This document shows positions 15,930 through 25,572 of a stretch of DNA of 64,000 nt, piece after piece. The position numbers were made by a program, and so were the translations under genes. Source of the DNA: Kocuria palustris (GTDB taxonomy: Bacteria; Actinomycetota; Actinomycetes; Actinomycetales; Micrococcaceae); contig NZ_VDOR01000003.1 of the NCBI RefSeq assembly GCF_007666205.1, positions 196,722 to 260,721 of the forward strand, in the 5' to 3' direction. The notes under the pieces were generated by a model. That model had not been told where the DNA came from. It saw nothing but the letters and a program-made list of their open reading frames with translations, and made no database searches. Position 1 is the stretch's first letter. Every line of letters starts with the position of its first letter.

Positions 15930-17900
15930 TCAGTCGGCCGGGCGGCCCTCCGGACGCGTCCCGTCGCCGATCACGGGGGTGGAGCCGGTGACCGTCGAGC
16001 GGCTGGCCGCCGGGCGCCCGATGACCTCGTCGCCGTCGCTGCGCGCCGGCTGGGTGCCCTGCTCCTGCGCGTCGTGGGCCGTGGCGACCCGATCGGAGTC
16101 CTGCTGCCGGGCCGCCGGGCGCTGCGGGCGGGGGCCGCCGGGCGTGCGGCTGCCGGCCGAGGACGCCAGGGTGCTGCCCGATCCGACGGGCGCCAGGACG
16201 CCCGTCTGCGCGGCGAGCTCGTCGTTCCAGCGGGGGTCGCCGTCGCCCAGGTGCTCGAGCGGGGCGTGCTCGCCGAAGTGATCGGCGTCGGCCTCGGCCC
16301 AGTCGGCCGCCCAGCCGCGCGGCGGCTGCTCGAGCAGCTCCCCCTCGCGCAGCCAGTTGTAGATCGAGGCGTAGGAGCGGGTGCTGAGGTGGTCCACGCG
16401 GCGCCGCAGCATCCGCGCATTGAGCTGCGACGGGCTCGTGACGCCCATCGAGGCCATGATCTGCACGGCCTCGCGCACGGTGAGCTTCTGGTAGTTGTGC
16501 ACGCGCTTGGCCTTGTCCTCCACGTCCAGGCCCCGCATGAGGCGGGCGTCCTGCGTGGCCACGCCCACGGGGCAGTGGTTGGTGTGGCACTTCTGGGCCT
16601 GGATGCAGCCGGTGGCCATCATCATGCCGCGGGCGGACATGGTGAAGTCCGCGCCCTGGATCAGGCGCTTGACGATGTCCGAGCCGGAGACGACCTTGCC
16701 GGCGGCCCCGATGCGGACCATGTGCCGCAGCCCGGTGCCGACCAGCGCGTTGTGCACGAGCATGAGCCCTTCCGTGAGCGGGGTGCCCACGTGGTCCGAG
16801 TACTCGAGCGGGGCGGCGCCCGTGCCGCCCTCCGAGCCGTCCACGATGATGTAGTCCGGGGCGATGCGCTCCTCCCACATCGCCTTGCACATCGCCAGGA
16901 CGTCGGTGCGCGAGCCGACGCAGAGCTTGATGCCGATCGGCTTGCCGCCCGAGAGCTCGCGCAGCCGGCCGATGAAACGGACCATCTCGCGCGGGGTCGC
17001 GAACGCGGAGTGGGAGGCCGGGGAGATGCAGTCCACGCCCTCGGGCACCTCGCGGGCCTCGGCGATCTCGGGGGTGACCTTGGAGCCGGGCAGGACGCCG
17101 CCCAGCCCGGGCTTGGCGCCCTGGGAGAGCTTGATCGTGATGCCCTTGACCTCCTCGAGACGGGCCTTCTCCGCGAAGCGCTCGGGGTGGAAGCGGCCGT
17201 CGTCGTCGCGGCAGCCGAAGTAGCCGGAGCCGATCTCCCAGAACAGGTCCGCGCCGTTGCCGCGGTGGTACTTGGTCAGTCCGCCCTCGCCGGTCTCGTG
17301 CACGAAGCCGCCGAGCGCGGCGCCCTTGTTCATGGCCAGCACCGCGTTCTTCGACAGCGATCCGAAGGACATCGACGAGATGCTCATCAGCGCCAGGTCG
17401 TAGGGCTGCGTGCAGTCCGGGCCGCCCACCCGCACGGTCGGGGGCTCCTCCGCCGGGGCGACGGGGGCGGTCGAGTGCAGCAGGAACTCGTAGCCGATCT
17501 CGTCGGTCGAGCGCTCGGTGCCGAAGGCCTTGTGGTCGTCCTGGCCCTTCGAGCGCGCGTAGACGATCGAGCGCTGGTCCCGGCTGAACGGCTTGCCCTC
17601 GGTGTTCTTCTCGATGAAGTACTGCTGGATCTCGGGGCGGATGGACTCCAGGAGGTAGCGGGCGTGGCCCAGCACCGGGAAGTTGCGCAGGATCGAGTGG
17701 CGCGGCTGCACGGCGTCCCAGATGCCGAGGCCGAGCAGCAGCAGGGCCACGACGCCCAGGAAGATCCAGGCCCACAGACCCACGAGATAGGCCACGAGCA
17801 GGACGAAGGCCAGGGTGACGACGGCCCCGGCCATGAGGAAGCGATTGTTCATGCGCCCATGGTGGCCCATCGGGCGGCGCCTCGGGGGCACCGTGGACAT
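15930..17900 (-). CDS. FMN-binding glutamate synthase-family protein
   Basis: A 656-residue protein whose core (about residues 80-530) is the FMN-binding domain of glutamate synthase (GltB central part), including KGITIKLSQGAKPG, SEGGTGAAP and the cysteine cluster GCIQAQKCHTNHCPVG that in GltS binds a [3Fe-4S] centre. The amidotransferase domain of true GltB is absent. Two hydrophobic segments at ~20-55 anchor it to the membrane, and a ~100-residue disordered tail follows the core. Its reaction is not established; it should not be called glutamate synthase. ATG 17852 (MNNRFLMAGA) is an alternative start. It is divergent from oleA. Confidence 0.85.
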   Translation of the reverse strand: MSTVPPRRRPMGHHGRMNNRFLMAGAVVTLAFVLLVAYLVGLWAWIFLGVVALLLLGLGIWDAVQPRHSILRNFPVLGHARYLLESIRPEIQQYFIEKNTEGKPFSRDQRSIVYARSKGQDDHKAFGTERSTDEIGYEFLLHSTAPVAPAEEPPTVRVGGPDCTQPYDLALMSISSMSFGSLSKNAVLAMNKGAALGGFVHETGEGGLTKYHRGNGADLFWEIGSGYFGCRDDDGRFHPERFAEKARLEEVKGITIKLSQGAKPGLGGVLPGSKVTPEIAEAREVPEGVDCISPASHSAFATPREMVRFIGRLRELSGGKPIGIKLCVGSRTDVLAMCKAMWEERIAPDYIIVDGSEGGTGAAPLEYSDHVGTPLTEGLMLVHNALVGTGLRHMVRIGAAGKVVSGSDIVKRLIQGADFTMSARGMMMATGCIQAQKCHTNHCPVGVATQDARLMRGLDVEDKAKRVHNYQKLTVREAVQIMASMGVTSPSQLNARMLRRRVDHLSTRSYASIYNWLREGELLEQPPRGWAADWAEADADHFGEHAPLEHLGDGDPRWNDELAAQTGVLAPVGSGSTLASSAGSRTPGGPRPQRPAARQQDSDRVATAHDAQEQGTQPARSDGDEVIGRPAASRSTVTGSTPVIGDGTRPEGRPAD

Positions 17901-17936
17901 TTCAGCGCTCCGTCACGCGACATCCGGCCACGTCGA

Positions 17937-17942
17937 TAGACT
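17937..17942 (+). promoter_or_regulatory. -10 box (TAGACT) for the ole operon
   Basis: TAGACT predicts transcription from about 17949 and a ~32-base leader before the TTG of oleA. No clear -35 is seen. Confidence 0.5.
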
Positions 17943-17980
17943 GCCCAGAGACTTCTCGCACCTTCGTCGAAAGCATCGCC

Positions 17981-19012
17981 TTGTCCGGAAACTCCATCAT
18001 TCGCCACAGCAATGCCTCGCTGCTGTCGATCCAGAAGGTCGAGGCGGACGTCGTCGTCTCCTCGACCCGCGCGGACGAGCAGCTCGCGGAGACCTTCGAA
18101 CGCCTCAAGCTGCCCAAGGGACTCCTGGAGCGCCTGGCCGGCGTGAAGGAGCACCGGGTCTGGTCCGAGGGCCGGCACTACACCGACGGCGCCGTCGAGG
18201 CGGCCCAGGCCGCGATGTCCGAGGCGGGTGTCAGCCCCGACCAGGTCGGGCTGCTCGTCAACTGCTCCGTGACCCGCGACGGCTACGAGCCCTCCCTGGC
18301 CTCGGGTGAGCACGCCCGTCTGGGACTGCCCACCTCGGCCCTGAGCTTCGACATCACGAACGCGTGCCTGGGCTTCATCAACGGCCTGACCGTCGCCTCC
18401 TCGATGATCGACTCCGGAGCCATCGACTACGCCGTCGTGCTGGCCGGGGAGGATCCCACCCCCTGGCACCGCGAGGCGTTCCGCCGCCTGAGCAGCCCCG
18501 ACGTCACCCGCGCCGAGGTCATCCGCGAGTTCGCGACCCTGACCCTGGGCTGCGGCGCGGCGGCGGCGGTCGTCGGCAAGGCCGATGCCCACCCCGACGG
18601 CCACCGCATCCGCACCTCGGTGGCCCGCTCCGCCACGCAGCACCACGAGCTGTGCATCGGCAGCTTCGACGGCATGTACACGGATGCCGGCGGGCTGCTC
18701 AAGCACGGCGTCGGACTGCTCACGGACACGTGGGAGGAGGCCCGCACCCAGGGCTTCGAGTGGGACGACTTCGACTGGGTCGTCGCCCACCAGGTCTCGA
18801 CGTCCCACACCGACAAGACCGAGGCGGACATCGGGATCCCGGCGCACAAGCTGCCGCGGACCTTCCCGTTCTGGGGCAACGTGGCATCGGCCGCGCTGCC
18901 CATGACCCTGGCCCTGCAGGCCGAGAACGGCTCCTTCCAGGACGGCCAGCGCGTGCTGGCCATGGGAGTGGGCTCCGGTCTGAATGCGACCTTCATGGAG
19001 ATCGACTGGTGA
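17981..19012 (+). CDS. oleA: OleA, acyl-CoA condensing thiolase (olefin synthesis)
   Basis: OleA joins two fatty acyl-CoAs head to head by a non-decarboxylative Claisen condensation to a beta-keto acid, the first step of long-chain olefin synthesis. The 343-residue protein has the thiolase-fold triad known for OleA: C129 in ITNACLGFING, H270 in VVAHQVSTSH and N300 in FPFWGNVAS; the LGCGAAAAVV and GVGSGLNATF stretches also match. No ATG or GTG lies upstream in frame, so TTG 17981 is the best start, after a weak GAAAG site. Its stop overlaps the GTG of oleBC by 4 bases. Related FabH-like KAS III enzymes are less likely because of the ole neighbours. Confidence 0.93.
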   Translation: MSGNSIIRHSNASLLSIQKVEADVVVSSTRADEQLAETFERLKLPKGLLERLAGVKEHRVWSEGRHYTDGAVEAAQAAMSEAGVSPDQVGLLVNCSVTRDGYEPSLASGEHARLGLPTSALSFDITNACLGFINGLTVASSMIDSGAIDYAVVLAGEDPTPWHREAFRRLSSPDVTRAEVIREFATLTLGCGAAAAVVGKADAHPDGHRIRTSVARSATQHHELCIGSFDGMYTDAGGLLKHGVGLLTDTWEEARTQGFEWDDFDWVVAHQVSTSHTDKTEADIGIPAHKLPRTFPFWGNVASAALPMTLALQAENGSFQDGQRVLAMGVGSGLNATFMEIDW

Positions 19013-21753
19013 GCACGACACAAGAGCAGACAGCACAGGCCCCGTTCGATCCGGAGGGCTTCCCGGGCCTCGATCCGCGCTGGTCGCGGACCGTCCGGGT
19101 CGCCTCGAACGCCGCCTGCGAGCCCCGCCCGGGCACCGAGCGGACCTGGCATCTGCTGGACAACCTCGCGGTGCTCCAGGAGCAGGGCAGGACCCCGGCC
19201 GGCACGATCCTGGCAGTGCACGGAAACCCCACCTGGTCCTACCTCTGGCGCTCCGTGCTGCGCGCGGCCACCGAGGCGCAGACGCCGTGGCGGGTCGTCG
19301 CGGTGGATCAGCTGGACATGGGCTGGTCCGAGCGCACCGGGCTGTTCCGGCGCTACGACGACCGCATCCAGGACCTCGGCGACCTCACCGCCGCGATCGG
19401 GCTGGACGACGAGCGCGTCGTCACGCTGGCCCACGACTGGGGCGGCCTGGTGTCGATGGGCTGGGCCGAGCAGCACCCGAAGGCGCATGCCGGCACGATC
19501 ATGACCAACTCGGCCGTCTACCACGACCCCGAGTTCGGGCCGCTGCCCGATCCGCTGCGCCTGGCGCTGGCACCGGCGGTCCACGGGGCCGTGACGACGA
19601 GGACCACCGCCTTCCTGGACATCTCCCTGTCGCTGGTCTCCCCGCGGCTCGATCCGGACGTGAAGGCCGCCTTCAAGGCCCCCTACGACACCCCGGAGCG
19701 ACGCCAGGGCATCGAGCACTTCGTGGCCGACATCCCGGTGTTCGAGGACCACCCGTCGCATCACCGCTACGAGCGCACGAGCGCCTGGATGGCCACCTCG
19801 ACCGTCCCGGCCCTGTTCCTGTGGGGCCCCAAGGACCCCGTGTTCCTGGAGCGCTATCTGCAGGACTTCCGCCGGCGCATGCCGCACGCGGACGTCCACC
19901 GGTTCGAGGGCGCGAACCACCTGCTGCCCGAGGACCGGGACATCGCCGCGCCGATCATGGCCTGGCTGCAGCAGAACCTCGTCGATCCGCAGGATCGCCG
20001 GACCCGGCATCAGGAGGCCCGGCCCCGCTCCCAGGGGGAGTTCGTCCCCTTCGCCTCGGGGCTGACCCGCCGGGCCGAGCTCTCCGAGGCCGGCACGGCG
20101 ATCGCCACGGTCGACATGGGCCGCGCCGACGACGACCGCGGCCCCTCGATCGAGCGCAGCCTGACCTGGGCGCAGCTCGAGGAGCGGGTCGCGCGGATCG
20201 CCGCGGGCCTGGTCGAGCTCGGCGTGAAGCCCGGGGACCGCATCAACCTCATGGTCCCGCCGGGGTCCGACCTCACCTCGCTGATCTACGCCTCGCTGCG
20301 CGTGGGCGCGGTCATCGTGGTGGCCGACACCGGCCTGGGCGTCCCGGGGATGACCCGTGCGCTCAAGGGGGCGTCCCCGCAGTGGCTCGCAGGCATCCCC
20401 ACGGCGCTGACCGCCGCCAGGGCGCTGGGCTGGCCCGGCCGTCGGATCTCGCTGCGCTCCATGGACCCCGTGCGCCGGCGCCTGCTGGGCGTCGAGGCCA
20501 CGGTGCCCGAGCTCGAGCGCAGCGCGCCGCGGCGCCTTCCGGAGATCGATCCGGATGCCGATGCCGCCGTGCTGTTCACCTCGGGATCGACCGGACCCGC
20601 CAAGGGCGTCGTCTACACCCAGCGCCAGATGGCCGCCATGCGCGATGCCGTCGCCGCGGTGTGCGACCTGCGCCCGGGGACCGGCCTCGTGGCCGCCTTC
20701 GCGCCGTTCGCCCTGCTGGCCCCGGCCATGGGGGCCTCCTCCGTGACCCCGGACATGGACGTCACCAAGCCGCGCACGCTCACGGCGCGCGCCCTGGCGG
20801 ATGCGGCCGCCGCGATCGACGCGACCACGGTCTTCGCCTCCCCCGCCGCGATCGTCAACGTGCTCGCCACGCAGGACGACCTGGCGCCGCATCAGCGCGA
20901 GGCGCTGGGCCGCGTGCGGCTCATGCTCTCGGCCGGTGCGCCGCTGCCGCCCCCGCTGCTCGAGCAGCTGCAGCGGCTGCTGCCCTCCGCGGAGCTGCAC
21001 ACGCCGTACGGCATGACCGAGGCGCTGCCGATGACCGACATCAGCCTCGAGGCGATCCGCGAGGCCGCCGCCGACTCCCAGACCTCCGCCTCCGAGCAGG
21101 GCCGCCGCTCCCCGGCGCGCGTCCCGGGCGCGGGCGAGGGCGTGTGCGTGGGCACGCCGGTCCCCGGAGCCGCCGTGCGGATCGCACCGCTGGGCGAGGA
21201 CGGCACGCCGTCGGACGAGCTCGTGGACACCGCGGGCGTGCTGGGCGAGATCGTCCTGCAGGCCCCGCACGTCAAGGACCGCTACGACCGCCTCTGGATG
21301 ACGGAGCAGGCCTCCACCAGGATCCCCGGCTGGCACGCGACCGGCGACGTCGGCCAGCTCGACGCCAAGGGCCGGCTGTGGGTCTCCGGTCGGCTGCATC
21401 ACCTGCTGCTCACGGACGACGGGCCGGTCGCGCCGGTGGCTGGCGAGCACGCCGCCCAGACCGTCGACGAGGTCCGCCGCGCGGCACTTGTGGGTGTCGG
21501 CGCAGAAGGTGCTCAGGTCCCTGTCGTCGTGTGCGAGACTGAGCCTCCAGCACGCCGATCCGGCCCCGCGCGAGCGGGTCTGGCCGGGCGCGTGCGCAGT
21601 GCAGTCCACGACGCCACCGGCCTGGATGTCGCGGCTGTCCTCGTGGTGCCGGAGCACCCCACGGACATCCGCCACAACTCCAAGGTCGACCGCACGCGCC
21701 TCGCCGCCTGGGCAGACGACGCCCTGAGCGGGGGAAGGATCAGGAACCCGTGA
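19009..21753 (+). CDS. oleBC: OleBC fusion: beta-lactone decarboxylase plus beta-lactone synthetase
   Basis: One 914-residue protein joins two steps that are separate genes in Gram-negatives. Residues ~1-330 are OleB, an alpha/beta-hydrolase of the haloalkane-dehalogenase type with oxyanion motif HGNPTW (71-76), nucleophile D143 in LAHDWGG and H304 in GANHLLPED; OleB opens the beta-lactone to the cis-alkene and CO2. Residues ~345-914 are OleC, an ANL-superfamily enzyme that makes the beta-lactone from the beta-hydroxy acid with ATP: LFTSGSTGPAKGV (522-534), YGMTE, and the late lysine in HNSKVDR. OleB-OleC fusions are characteristic of actinobacteria. Starts and stops overlap oleA and oleD by 4 bases each. 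Confidence 0.93.
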   Translation: MSTTQEQTAQAPFDPEGFPGLDPRWSRTVRVASNAACEPRPGTERTWHLLDNLAVLQEQGRTPAGTILAVHGNPTWSYLWRSVLRAATEAQTPWRVVAVDQLDMGWSERTGLFRRYDDRIQDLGDLTAAIGLDDERVVTLAHDWGGLVSMGWAEQHPKAHAGTIMTNSAVYHDPEFGPLPDPLRLALAPAVHGAVTTRTTAFLDISLSLVSPRLDPDVKAAFKAPYDTPERRQGIEHFVADIPVFEDHPSHHRYERTSAWMATSTVPALFLWGPKDPVFLERYLQDFRRRMPHADVHRFEGANHLLPEDRDIAAPIMAWLQQNLVDPQDRRTRHQEARPRSQGEFVPFASGLTRRAELSEAGTAIATVDMGRADDDRGPSIERSLTWAQLEERVARIAAGLVELGVKPGDRINLMVPPGSDLTSLIYASLRVGAVIVVADTGLGVPGMTRALKGASPQWLAGIPTALTAARALGWPGRRISLRSMDPVRRRLLGVEATVPELERSAPRRLPEIDPDADAAVLFTSGSTGPAKGVVYTQRQMAAMRDAVAAVCDLRPGTGLVAAFAPFALLAPAMGASSVTPDMDVTKPRTLTARALADAAAAIDATTVFASPAAIVNVLATQDDLAPHQREALGRVRLMLSAGAPLPPPLLEQLQRLLPSAELHTPYGMTEALPMTDISLEAIREAAADSQTSASEQGRRSPARVPGAGEGVCVGTPVPGAAVRIAPLGEDGTPSDELVDTAGVLGEIVLQAPHVKDRYDRLWMTEQASTRIPGWHATGDVGQLDAKGRLWVSGRLHHLLLTDDGPVAPVAGEHAAQTVDEVRRAALVGVGAEGAQVPVVVCETEPPARRSGPARAGLAGRVRSAVHDATGLDVAAVLVVPEHPTDIRHNSKVDRTRLAAWADDALSGGRIRNP

Positions 21754-22952
21754 GCACCACTCCAGGCATTCCCAGCAGGTCCCACGCTCCCCGCAGGGCG
21801 CATCGCGCCACGCAGGAGGAGCTGCAGAACGTCGACGAGCTCCGCGGAAGCGGCCGCACCGTCCTGGTGACCGGCGCCTCCGGCATGCTCGGCGGGGCCG
21901 TGGCGCGGCTCCTGCGTGATCGCGGATGGACCGTGCGCGTGCTCCAGCGCCGCCCGGCCGCGATCGCCGCCGAGGACGGCGTCGAGCAGGTCCTCGGCTC
22001 GATCACGGACATGGACGCGGTGCACAAGGCGCTCCAGGGCGTCGACGACGTCGTCCACCTGGCGGCCAAGGTCTCCTTCGCCGGCGAGTGGGACGAATTC
22101 GTGTTCACCAACATCACGGGCACCCACATCCTGCTCGAATCGGCGCGCAAGGCAGGGGCGGAGAACTTCGTGTTCGTCTCGAGCCCCTCCGTCGCGCACG
22201 CCGGCGTCTCGATCTCGGGCGACGGCGCCGGCCCCGCGAATCCGTACAAGGCGCGCGGGAACTACGCGCGCTCCAAGGCGGCTGCCGAGCTGCTGGCCCT
22301 CGAGGCCGATTCCGAGGCCCTGCGCGTGACCGCGGTGCGCCCGCACATCGTGTGGGGCCCCGGCGACACCCAGCTCGTCGAGCGCATCGTGGATCGGGCG
22401 GCGCGGGGTCGGATGCCGCTGCTCGACGACGGCACCGCCCTGATCGACACCACGTACATCGACAACGCCGCCGAGGCCATCGTGCGCGCCCTCGAGCGGA
22501 TCGAGGTCTCCCACGGCGAGCCGTTCGTGGTGACCAACGGCCAGCCGCGCCCGGTCGGCGAGCTGATCGGGATGATGTGCCGCGCCGGCTCGGTCCCCCC
22601 GCCCCAGCGCAAGGTGCCGGCCAAGCTGGCGCGCTTCGCCGGGCGGGTGATCGAGAAGGTCTGGGCCAGGTTCCCGGGCGAGGACGAGCCGCCCATGACC
22701 GAGTTCCTGGCCGAGCAGCTCTCGACCGCGCACTGGTTCTCCCAGAAGCGCACCCACGAGGTCCTGGGCTGGGAGCCGTCGGTCTCGATCGAGGAAGGCA
22801 TGCGCCGGCTCAAGCAGCACTACGACCGGCATCCCCTGCCCGTCGTGGTCGAGCAGCGCGAACGGCGCGAGCAGCAGCGCCGGGAGCGCGAGCAGGCTCA
22901 GCAGCCGCGTGGCCACCGGGGCGGTTCGACCTCGGCCGACGCGCAGGGCTGA
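21750..22952 (+). CDS. oleD: OleD, NADPH-dependent 2-alkyl-3-ketoalkanoate reductase
   Basis: OleD reduces the OleA product (a 2-alkyl-3-keto acid) to the beta-hydroxy acid used by OleC. It is an extended short-chain dehydrogenase of 400 residues: nucleotide-binding TGASGMLG (41-48), a Ser near 144, and catalytic Y172/K176 in NYARSKAAAE, with the RPHIVWGPGD motif downstream. The N-terminal ~30 and C-terminal ~40 residues (very rich in Arg/Gln/Glu) are extensions. The GTG start overlaps the oleBC stop (GTGA), so all three ole genes are translated as one operon. Products of OleA-D assemble into large complexes in other bacteria. Confidence 0.92.
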   Translation: MSTTPGIPSRSHAPRRAHRATQEELQNVDELRGSGRTVLVTGASGMLGGAVARLLRDRGWTVRVLQRRPAAIAAEDGVEQVLGSITDMDAVHKALQGVDDVVHLAAKVSFAGEWDEFVFTNITGTHILLESARKAGAENFVFVSSPSVAHAGVSISGDGAGPANPYKARGNYARSKAAAELLALEADSEALRVTAVRPHIVWGPGDTQLVERIVDRAARGRMPLLDDGTALIDTTYIDNAAEAIVRALERIEVSHGEPFVVTNGQPRPVGELIGMMCRAGSVPPPQRKVPAKLARFAGRVIEKVWARFPGEDEPPMTEFLAEQLSTAHWFSQKRTHEVLGWEPSVSIEEGMRRLKQHYDRHPLPVVVEQRERREQQRREREQAQQPRGHRGGSTSADAQG

Positions 22953-22987
22953 GGCCCTGACCCGACGCCGGGCCCCCGGGCAGCGCG

Positions 22988-23026
22988 GCGACGGCCCCGC
23001 CTCATCGGATGAGGCGGGGCCGTCGT
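22988..23026. terminator. Bidirectional terminator between oleD and mutM
   Basis: A near-perfect stem (core 22991-23005 with 23009-23023, extendable by 2-3 pairs) sits between the convergent oleD and mutM genes and probably serves both. Confidence 0.8.
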
Positions 23027-23047
23027 CGTCCCCGGATCCGGGACCCG

Positions 23048-23989
23048 TCAGAAGCGGGCGCGCCGCGGACGGCGCTGGCAGACCGAGCACCGGTACGACG
23101 ACCGGTTCATGAACTGCTCGCGCACGATCACCCCGTCGCGGCCCGCGGCCCGGCAGCGCGGGCACGGCTGCCCCGCTCGCCCGTACGCGTTGAGGGACCG
23201 GGCGAAATAGCCGGACTCCCCGTCGATGTTCACGTAGAGGGAGTCGAAGCTCGTGCCCCCGGCCGCCAGCGCCCGGGTCATCACGTCCCGGGTCGCCTCG
23301 AGCACCCGCTGCGTCTCCGGGCGGGTCAGCGTCTCGGTCGGCCGGGCGTAGTGCAGGCGCGCGGCCCACAGGGCCTCGTCGGCGTAGATGTTGCCGATCC
23401 CGGAGATCAGGCCCTGATCCAGCAGGGCGCGCTTGATCCCGGTCCTCCGGCGGCGCAGTGCCGCGTGGAAGGCGGCCGCGTCGAAGGCCGGGTCCAGCGG
23501 ATCGCGCGCGATGTGCGCGGCGTGGGCCGGGATCAGCGGCAGGCCCGAGGCTCCGCAGCCGCCGGGATGGCCATCTGCGGTGGGCTCCAGGGGGTCCAGG
23601 AACATGCCGCCGAAGATCCGCTGGTCCACGAAGCGCAGCTGCCCGGGGCGGTCGGCCCCGGCGCGGGACAGGCGCAGGCGCACCCGGAGGTGGCGCTCGT
23701 CGGGCCGGCCGTCGTCCTGGACGAGGATCTGCCCGGACATGCCGAGGTGCACCATCAGCGCGATCTCGCCGCTCCCGTCGGCGGGTGCGATCGGCAGCCA
23801 GAGGAACTTGCCGCGGCGCACCGCGTCGAGGATGCGGGCGCCGCGCACCCTCTCGACGAAGTCGCCGGGCCCGCCCGGGTGCCGCCGCAGCGAGCGGGCG
23901 TCCAGGACCTCGGCGGAGTCGATGCCGCGGCCCACGGCCCAGCGCTCGAGGCCGCGGCGCACGACCTCGGCCTCGGGCAGCTCGGGCAC
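23048..23989 (-). CDS. mutM: Formamidopyrimidine-DNA glycosylase (Fpg/MutM)
   Basis: Fpg removes oxidised purines such as 8-oxoguanine and nicks the resulting abasic site. The 313-residue protein starts [13 protein letters not shown], giving the catalytic N-terminal Pro and Glu after processing; the helix-two-turn-helix region has [18 protein letters not shown], and a C-terminal zinc finger shows CPRC and CSVC pairs. Residue 7 is Ala where most homologues have Val. The GTG start follows the rnc stop by one base. An inserted loop near residues 140-150 ([12 protein letters not shown]) is unusual but harmless-looking. It is the last gene of the yceD-rpmF-rnc-mutM operon. Confidence 0.94.
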   Translation of the reverse strand: MPELPEAEVVRRGLERWAVGRGIDSAEVLDARSLRRHPGGPGDFVERVRGARILDAVRRGKFLWLPIAPADGSGEIALMVHLGMSGQILVQDDGRPDERHLRVRLRLSRAGADRPGQLRFVDQRIFGGMFLDPLEPTADGHPGGCGASGLPLIPAHAAHIARDPLDPAFDAAAFHAALRRRRTGIKRALLDQGLISGIGNIYADEALWAARLHYARPTETLTRPETQRVLEATRDVMTRALAAGGTSFDSLYVNIDGESGYFARSLNAYGRAGQPCPRCRAAGRDGVIVREQFMNRSSYRCSVCQRRPRRARF

Positions 23990-23990
23990 G

Positions 23991-24716
23991 TCAGGCCCTG
24001 TCCGCCAGCGGGCGGCCGTGGCCGTCCGTGCGCGTGGTGCCCGTGATGGCGGAGTACGCGCTCTCGGCCGCGCGGCGCTCGGCCTCCTTCTTGGAGGTCC
24101 CCAGGCCCGTGCCGCGCACGGTCCCGCCCAGCAGGCAGGAGGCCGTGAACGAGCGGCTGTGATCGGGCCCGGTCCCCTCGACCTCGTAGGTCACGATGCC
24201 CAGGGCGCGCAGGGCGGCGAGCTCCTGGATCTCGGTCTTCCAGTCCCGGCCCTCGCGGATCACGAAGTCGTCCTCGAGCAGCGGGACGATCATCCCCAGC
24301 ACGAACTCCCGGGCCGCATCGAGGCCCTGCGAGAGGTAGAGGGCGCCGATGACCGCCTCCATGGTGTCGGCGAGGATCGAGGCCTTGTCGTGGCCGTCGG
24401 TGCGGACCTCGCCGCGGCCCAGGCGGATGTGCCGACCCAGCGAGCGCTCGCGCGCCAGCTGCGCCAGGGTGCGGGTGGAGACCACGGAGGCGCGGATCTT
24501 GGCCAGCTCGCCCTCGGTGCGCTCGGGGTAGCGGCGGTAGATCTCATCGGTGACGGTCAGGCCGAGCACCGAGTCCCCCAGGAACTCAAGGCGCTCGTTG
24601 TGGGTCTGCCCGGCGTGCTCGTACGCGTACGAGCGATGCGTCAGCGCAATGAGCAGCGTCTCGGCGTCGATGTCGACGCCGAGACGCTGCAGGAGGTCCT
24701 GATGATCCGACGCCAA
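23991..24716 (-). CDS. rnc: Ribonuclease III
   Basis: RNase III cleaves double-stranded RNA in rRNA processing and mRNA decay. The 241-residue protein has the family signature [12 protein letters not shown] (residues 40-51), the second acidic cluster around [11 protein letters not shown], and a C-terminal double-stranded RNA-binding domain (~160-228, ending [16 protein letters not shown]). The start is TTG, one base after the rpmF stop; no ATG or GTG fits the conserved N-terminus. It is embedded in the conserved yceD-rpmF-rnc-mutM operon. Confidence 0.95.
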   Translation of the reverse strand: MASDHQDLLQRLGVDIDAETLLIALTHRSYAYEHAGQTHNERLEFLGDSVLGLTVTDEIYRRYPERTEGELAKIRASVVSTRTLAQLARERSLGRHIRLGRGEVRTDGHDKASILADTMEAVIGALYLSQGLDAAREFVLGMIVPLLEDDFVIREGRDWKTEIQELAALRALGIVTYEVEGTGPDHSRSFTASCLLGGTVRGTGLGTSKKEAERRAAESAYSAITGTTRTDGHGRPLADRA

Positions 24717-24717
24717 C

Positions 24718-24921
24718 TCAGGCGTCCGCCACCTTGCGGCCCTTGTACTCGTAGTACAGGGCGGTGCCGGCGGAGTCGGTGACCAGCTTGGCCTGGTGCG
24801 GCAGGGAGTAGACGGTCTTGCCGTTCTCCACGGTGCGGACCAGCTTGGGGGCCTTCGCCTTCCACTGCGAACGGCGGGCGCGGGTGTTGGCTCGCGAGAG
24901 CTTCCTCTTCGGAACAGCCAC
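24718..24921 (-). CDS. rpmF: 50S ribosomal protein L32
   Basis: L32 is a small large-subunit protein. The 67-residue product begins [20 protein letters not shown], the standard actinobacterial L32 N-terminus, and is rich in Lys and Arg. The zinc-binding cysteines found in some L32 are absent, so this is the cysteine-free form. It lies 2 bases after the yceD stop and just before rnc, the usual arrangement. Confidence 0.96.
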   Translation of the reverse strand: MAVPKRKLSRANTRARRSQWKAKAPKLVRTVENGKTVYSLPHQAKLVTDSAGTALYYEYKGRKVADA

Positions 24922-24923
24922 TG

Positions 24924-25514
24924 CTATCTCTCTTCTCTCGGGGGCTCGTCCCCCTGCTCGAACAGGCCCTCGAGGGCGCTCCAGCGGGGATCGAGCACTT
25001 CATGTACATGATCGGGGTGATCCGCCAGCCGCACGCCGCACTGGGCGCACAGGCCGGGGCAGTCCTCCCGACACACTGGTTGGAACGGCAGCTTGGTGAT
25101 TGCCGCGTCCCGGAGCATCGGCTCCAGGTCGATGTGCTCGTCCTGGACGGCGTACATCTCGTCGGCGTCGTCGTCCTCCTCCGGAGCATCGGAGGGGGCG
25201 TCGAACAGGAAGAGCTCCTGCACCTCTGCGGTCATGTCCTCTTCGACCGGGTCGAGGCACCGACTGCACTCGCCGTGGAGGCGTGCCGTCACCGTGCCGG
25301 AGACCAGGATACCGTCCACGACGGATTCCAGCCTGAGGTCGGCCGCCATGTCGGAGCCCTCGGGGACCCCGATGATCGCGTTGCCGAAGTCCTCCGGCGC
25401 GGGCACCGTCTCCTGCCAGAGACGCATCGTCCCGGGACGGTGTTCCAGATCCGCGACGTCCAGCGTCAGCGGTGAAACGTTGTCTCGACTGATGATGATC
25501 TCCTGTGGGTTCAA
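24924..25514 (-). CDS. YceD family protein (DUF177)
   Basis: A 196-residue YceD/DUF177 protein. The family is nearly always encoded just before rpmF, as here, and in plants and bacteria has been tied to 23S rRNA accumulation; the exact role is unsettled. Four cysteines visible as CSRC (middle) and the C-terminal [13 protein letters not shown] cluster are the family hallmark and may bind metal. An acidic stretch ([12 protein letters not shown]) separates them. The TTG start at 25514 lies 12 bases after a TAGACT -10 box, giving a very short leader. Confidence 0.9.
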   Translation of the reverse strand: MNPQEIIISRDNVSPLTLDVADLEHRPGTMRLWQETVPAPEDFGNAIIGVPEGSDMAADLRLESVVDGILVSGTVTARLHGECSRCLDPVEEDMTAEVQELFLFDAPSDAPEEDDDADEMYAVQDEHIDLEPMLRDAAITKLPFQPVCREDCPGLCAQCGVRLADHPDHVHEVLDPRWSALEGLFEQGDEPPREER

Positions 25515-25526
25515 TGCCAGCTCGCC

Positions 25527-25532
25527 AGTCTA
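25527..25532 (-). promoter_or_regulatory. -10 box (TAGACT) for yceD-rpmF-rnc-mutM
   Basis: TAGACT on the minus strand, 12 bases before the TTG of yceD, is the only promoter-like box seen upstream of this four-gene operon. Confidence 0.5.
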
Positions 25533-25572
25533 GACGCCGCGGCGGGGATGCTCAACCGAGGCGGCCCGCCGC

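Noticed and set aside
15930-17900. Calling this gene gltB (glutamate synthase large subunit)
   Set aside because: The glutamine amidotransferase and C-terminal domains are missing and membrane segments are present; only the FMN-domain family assignment is safe.
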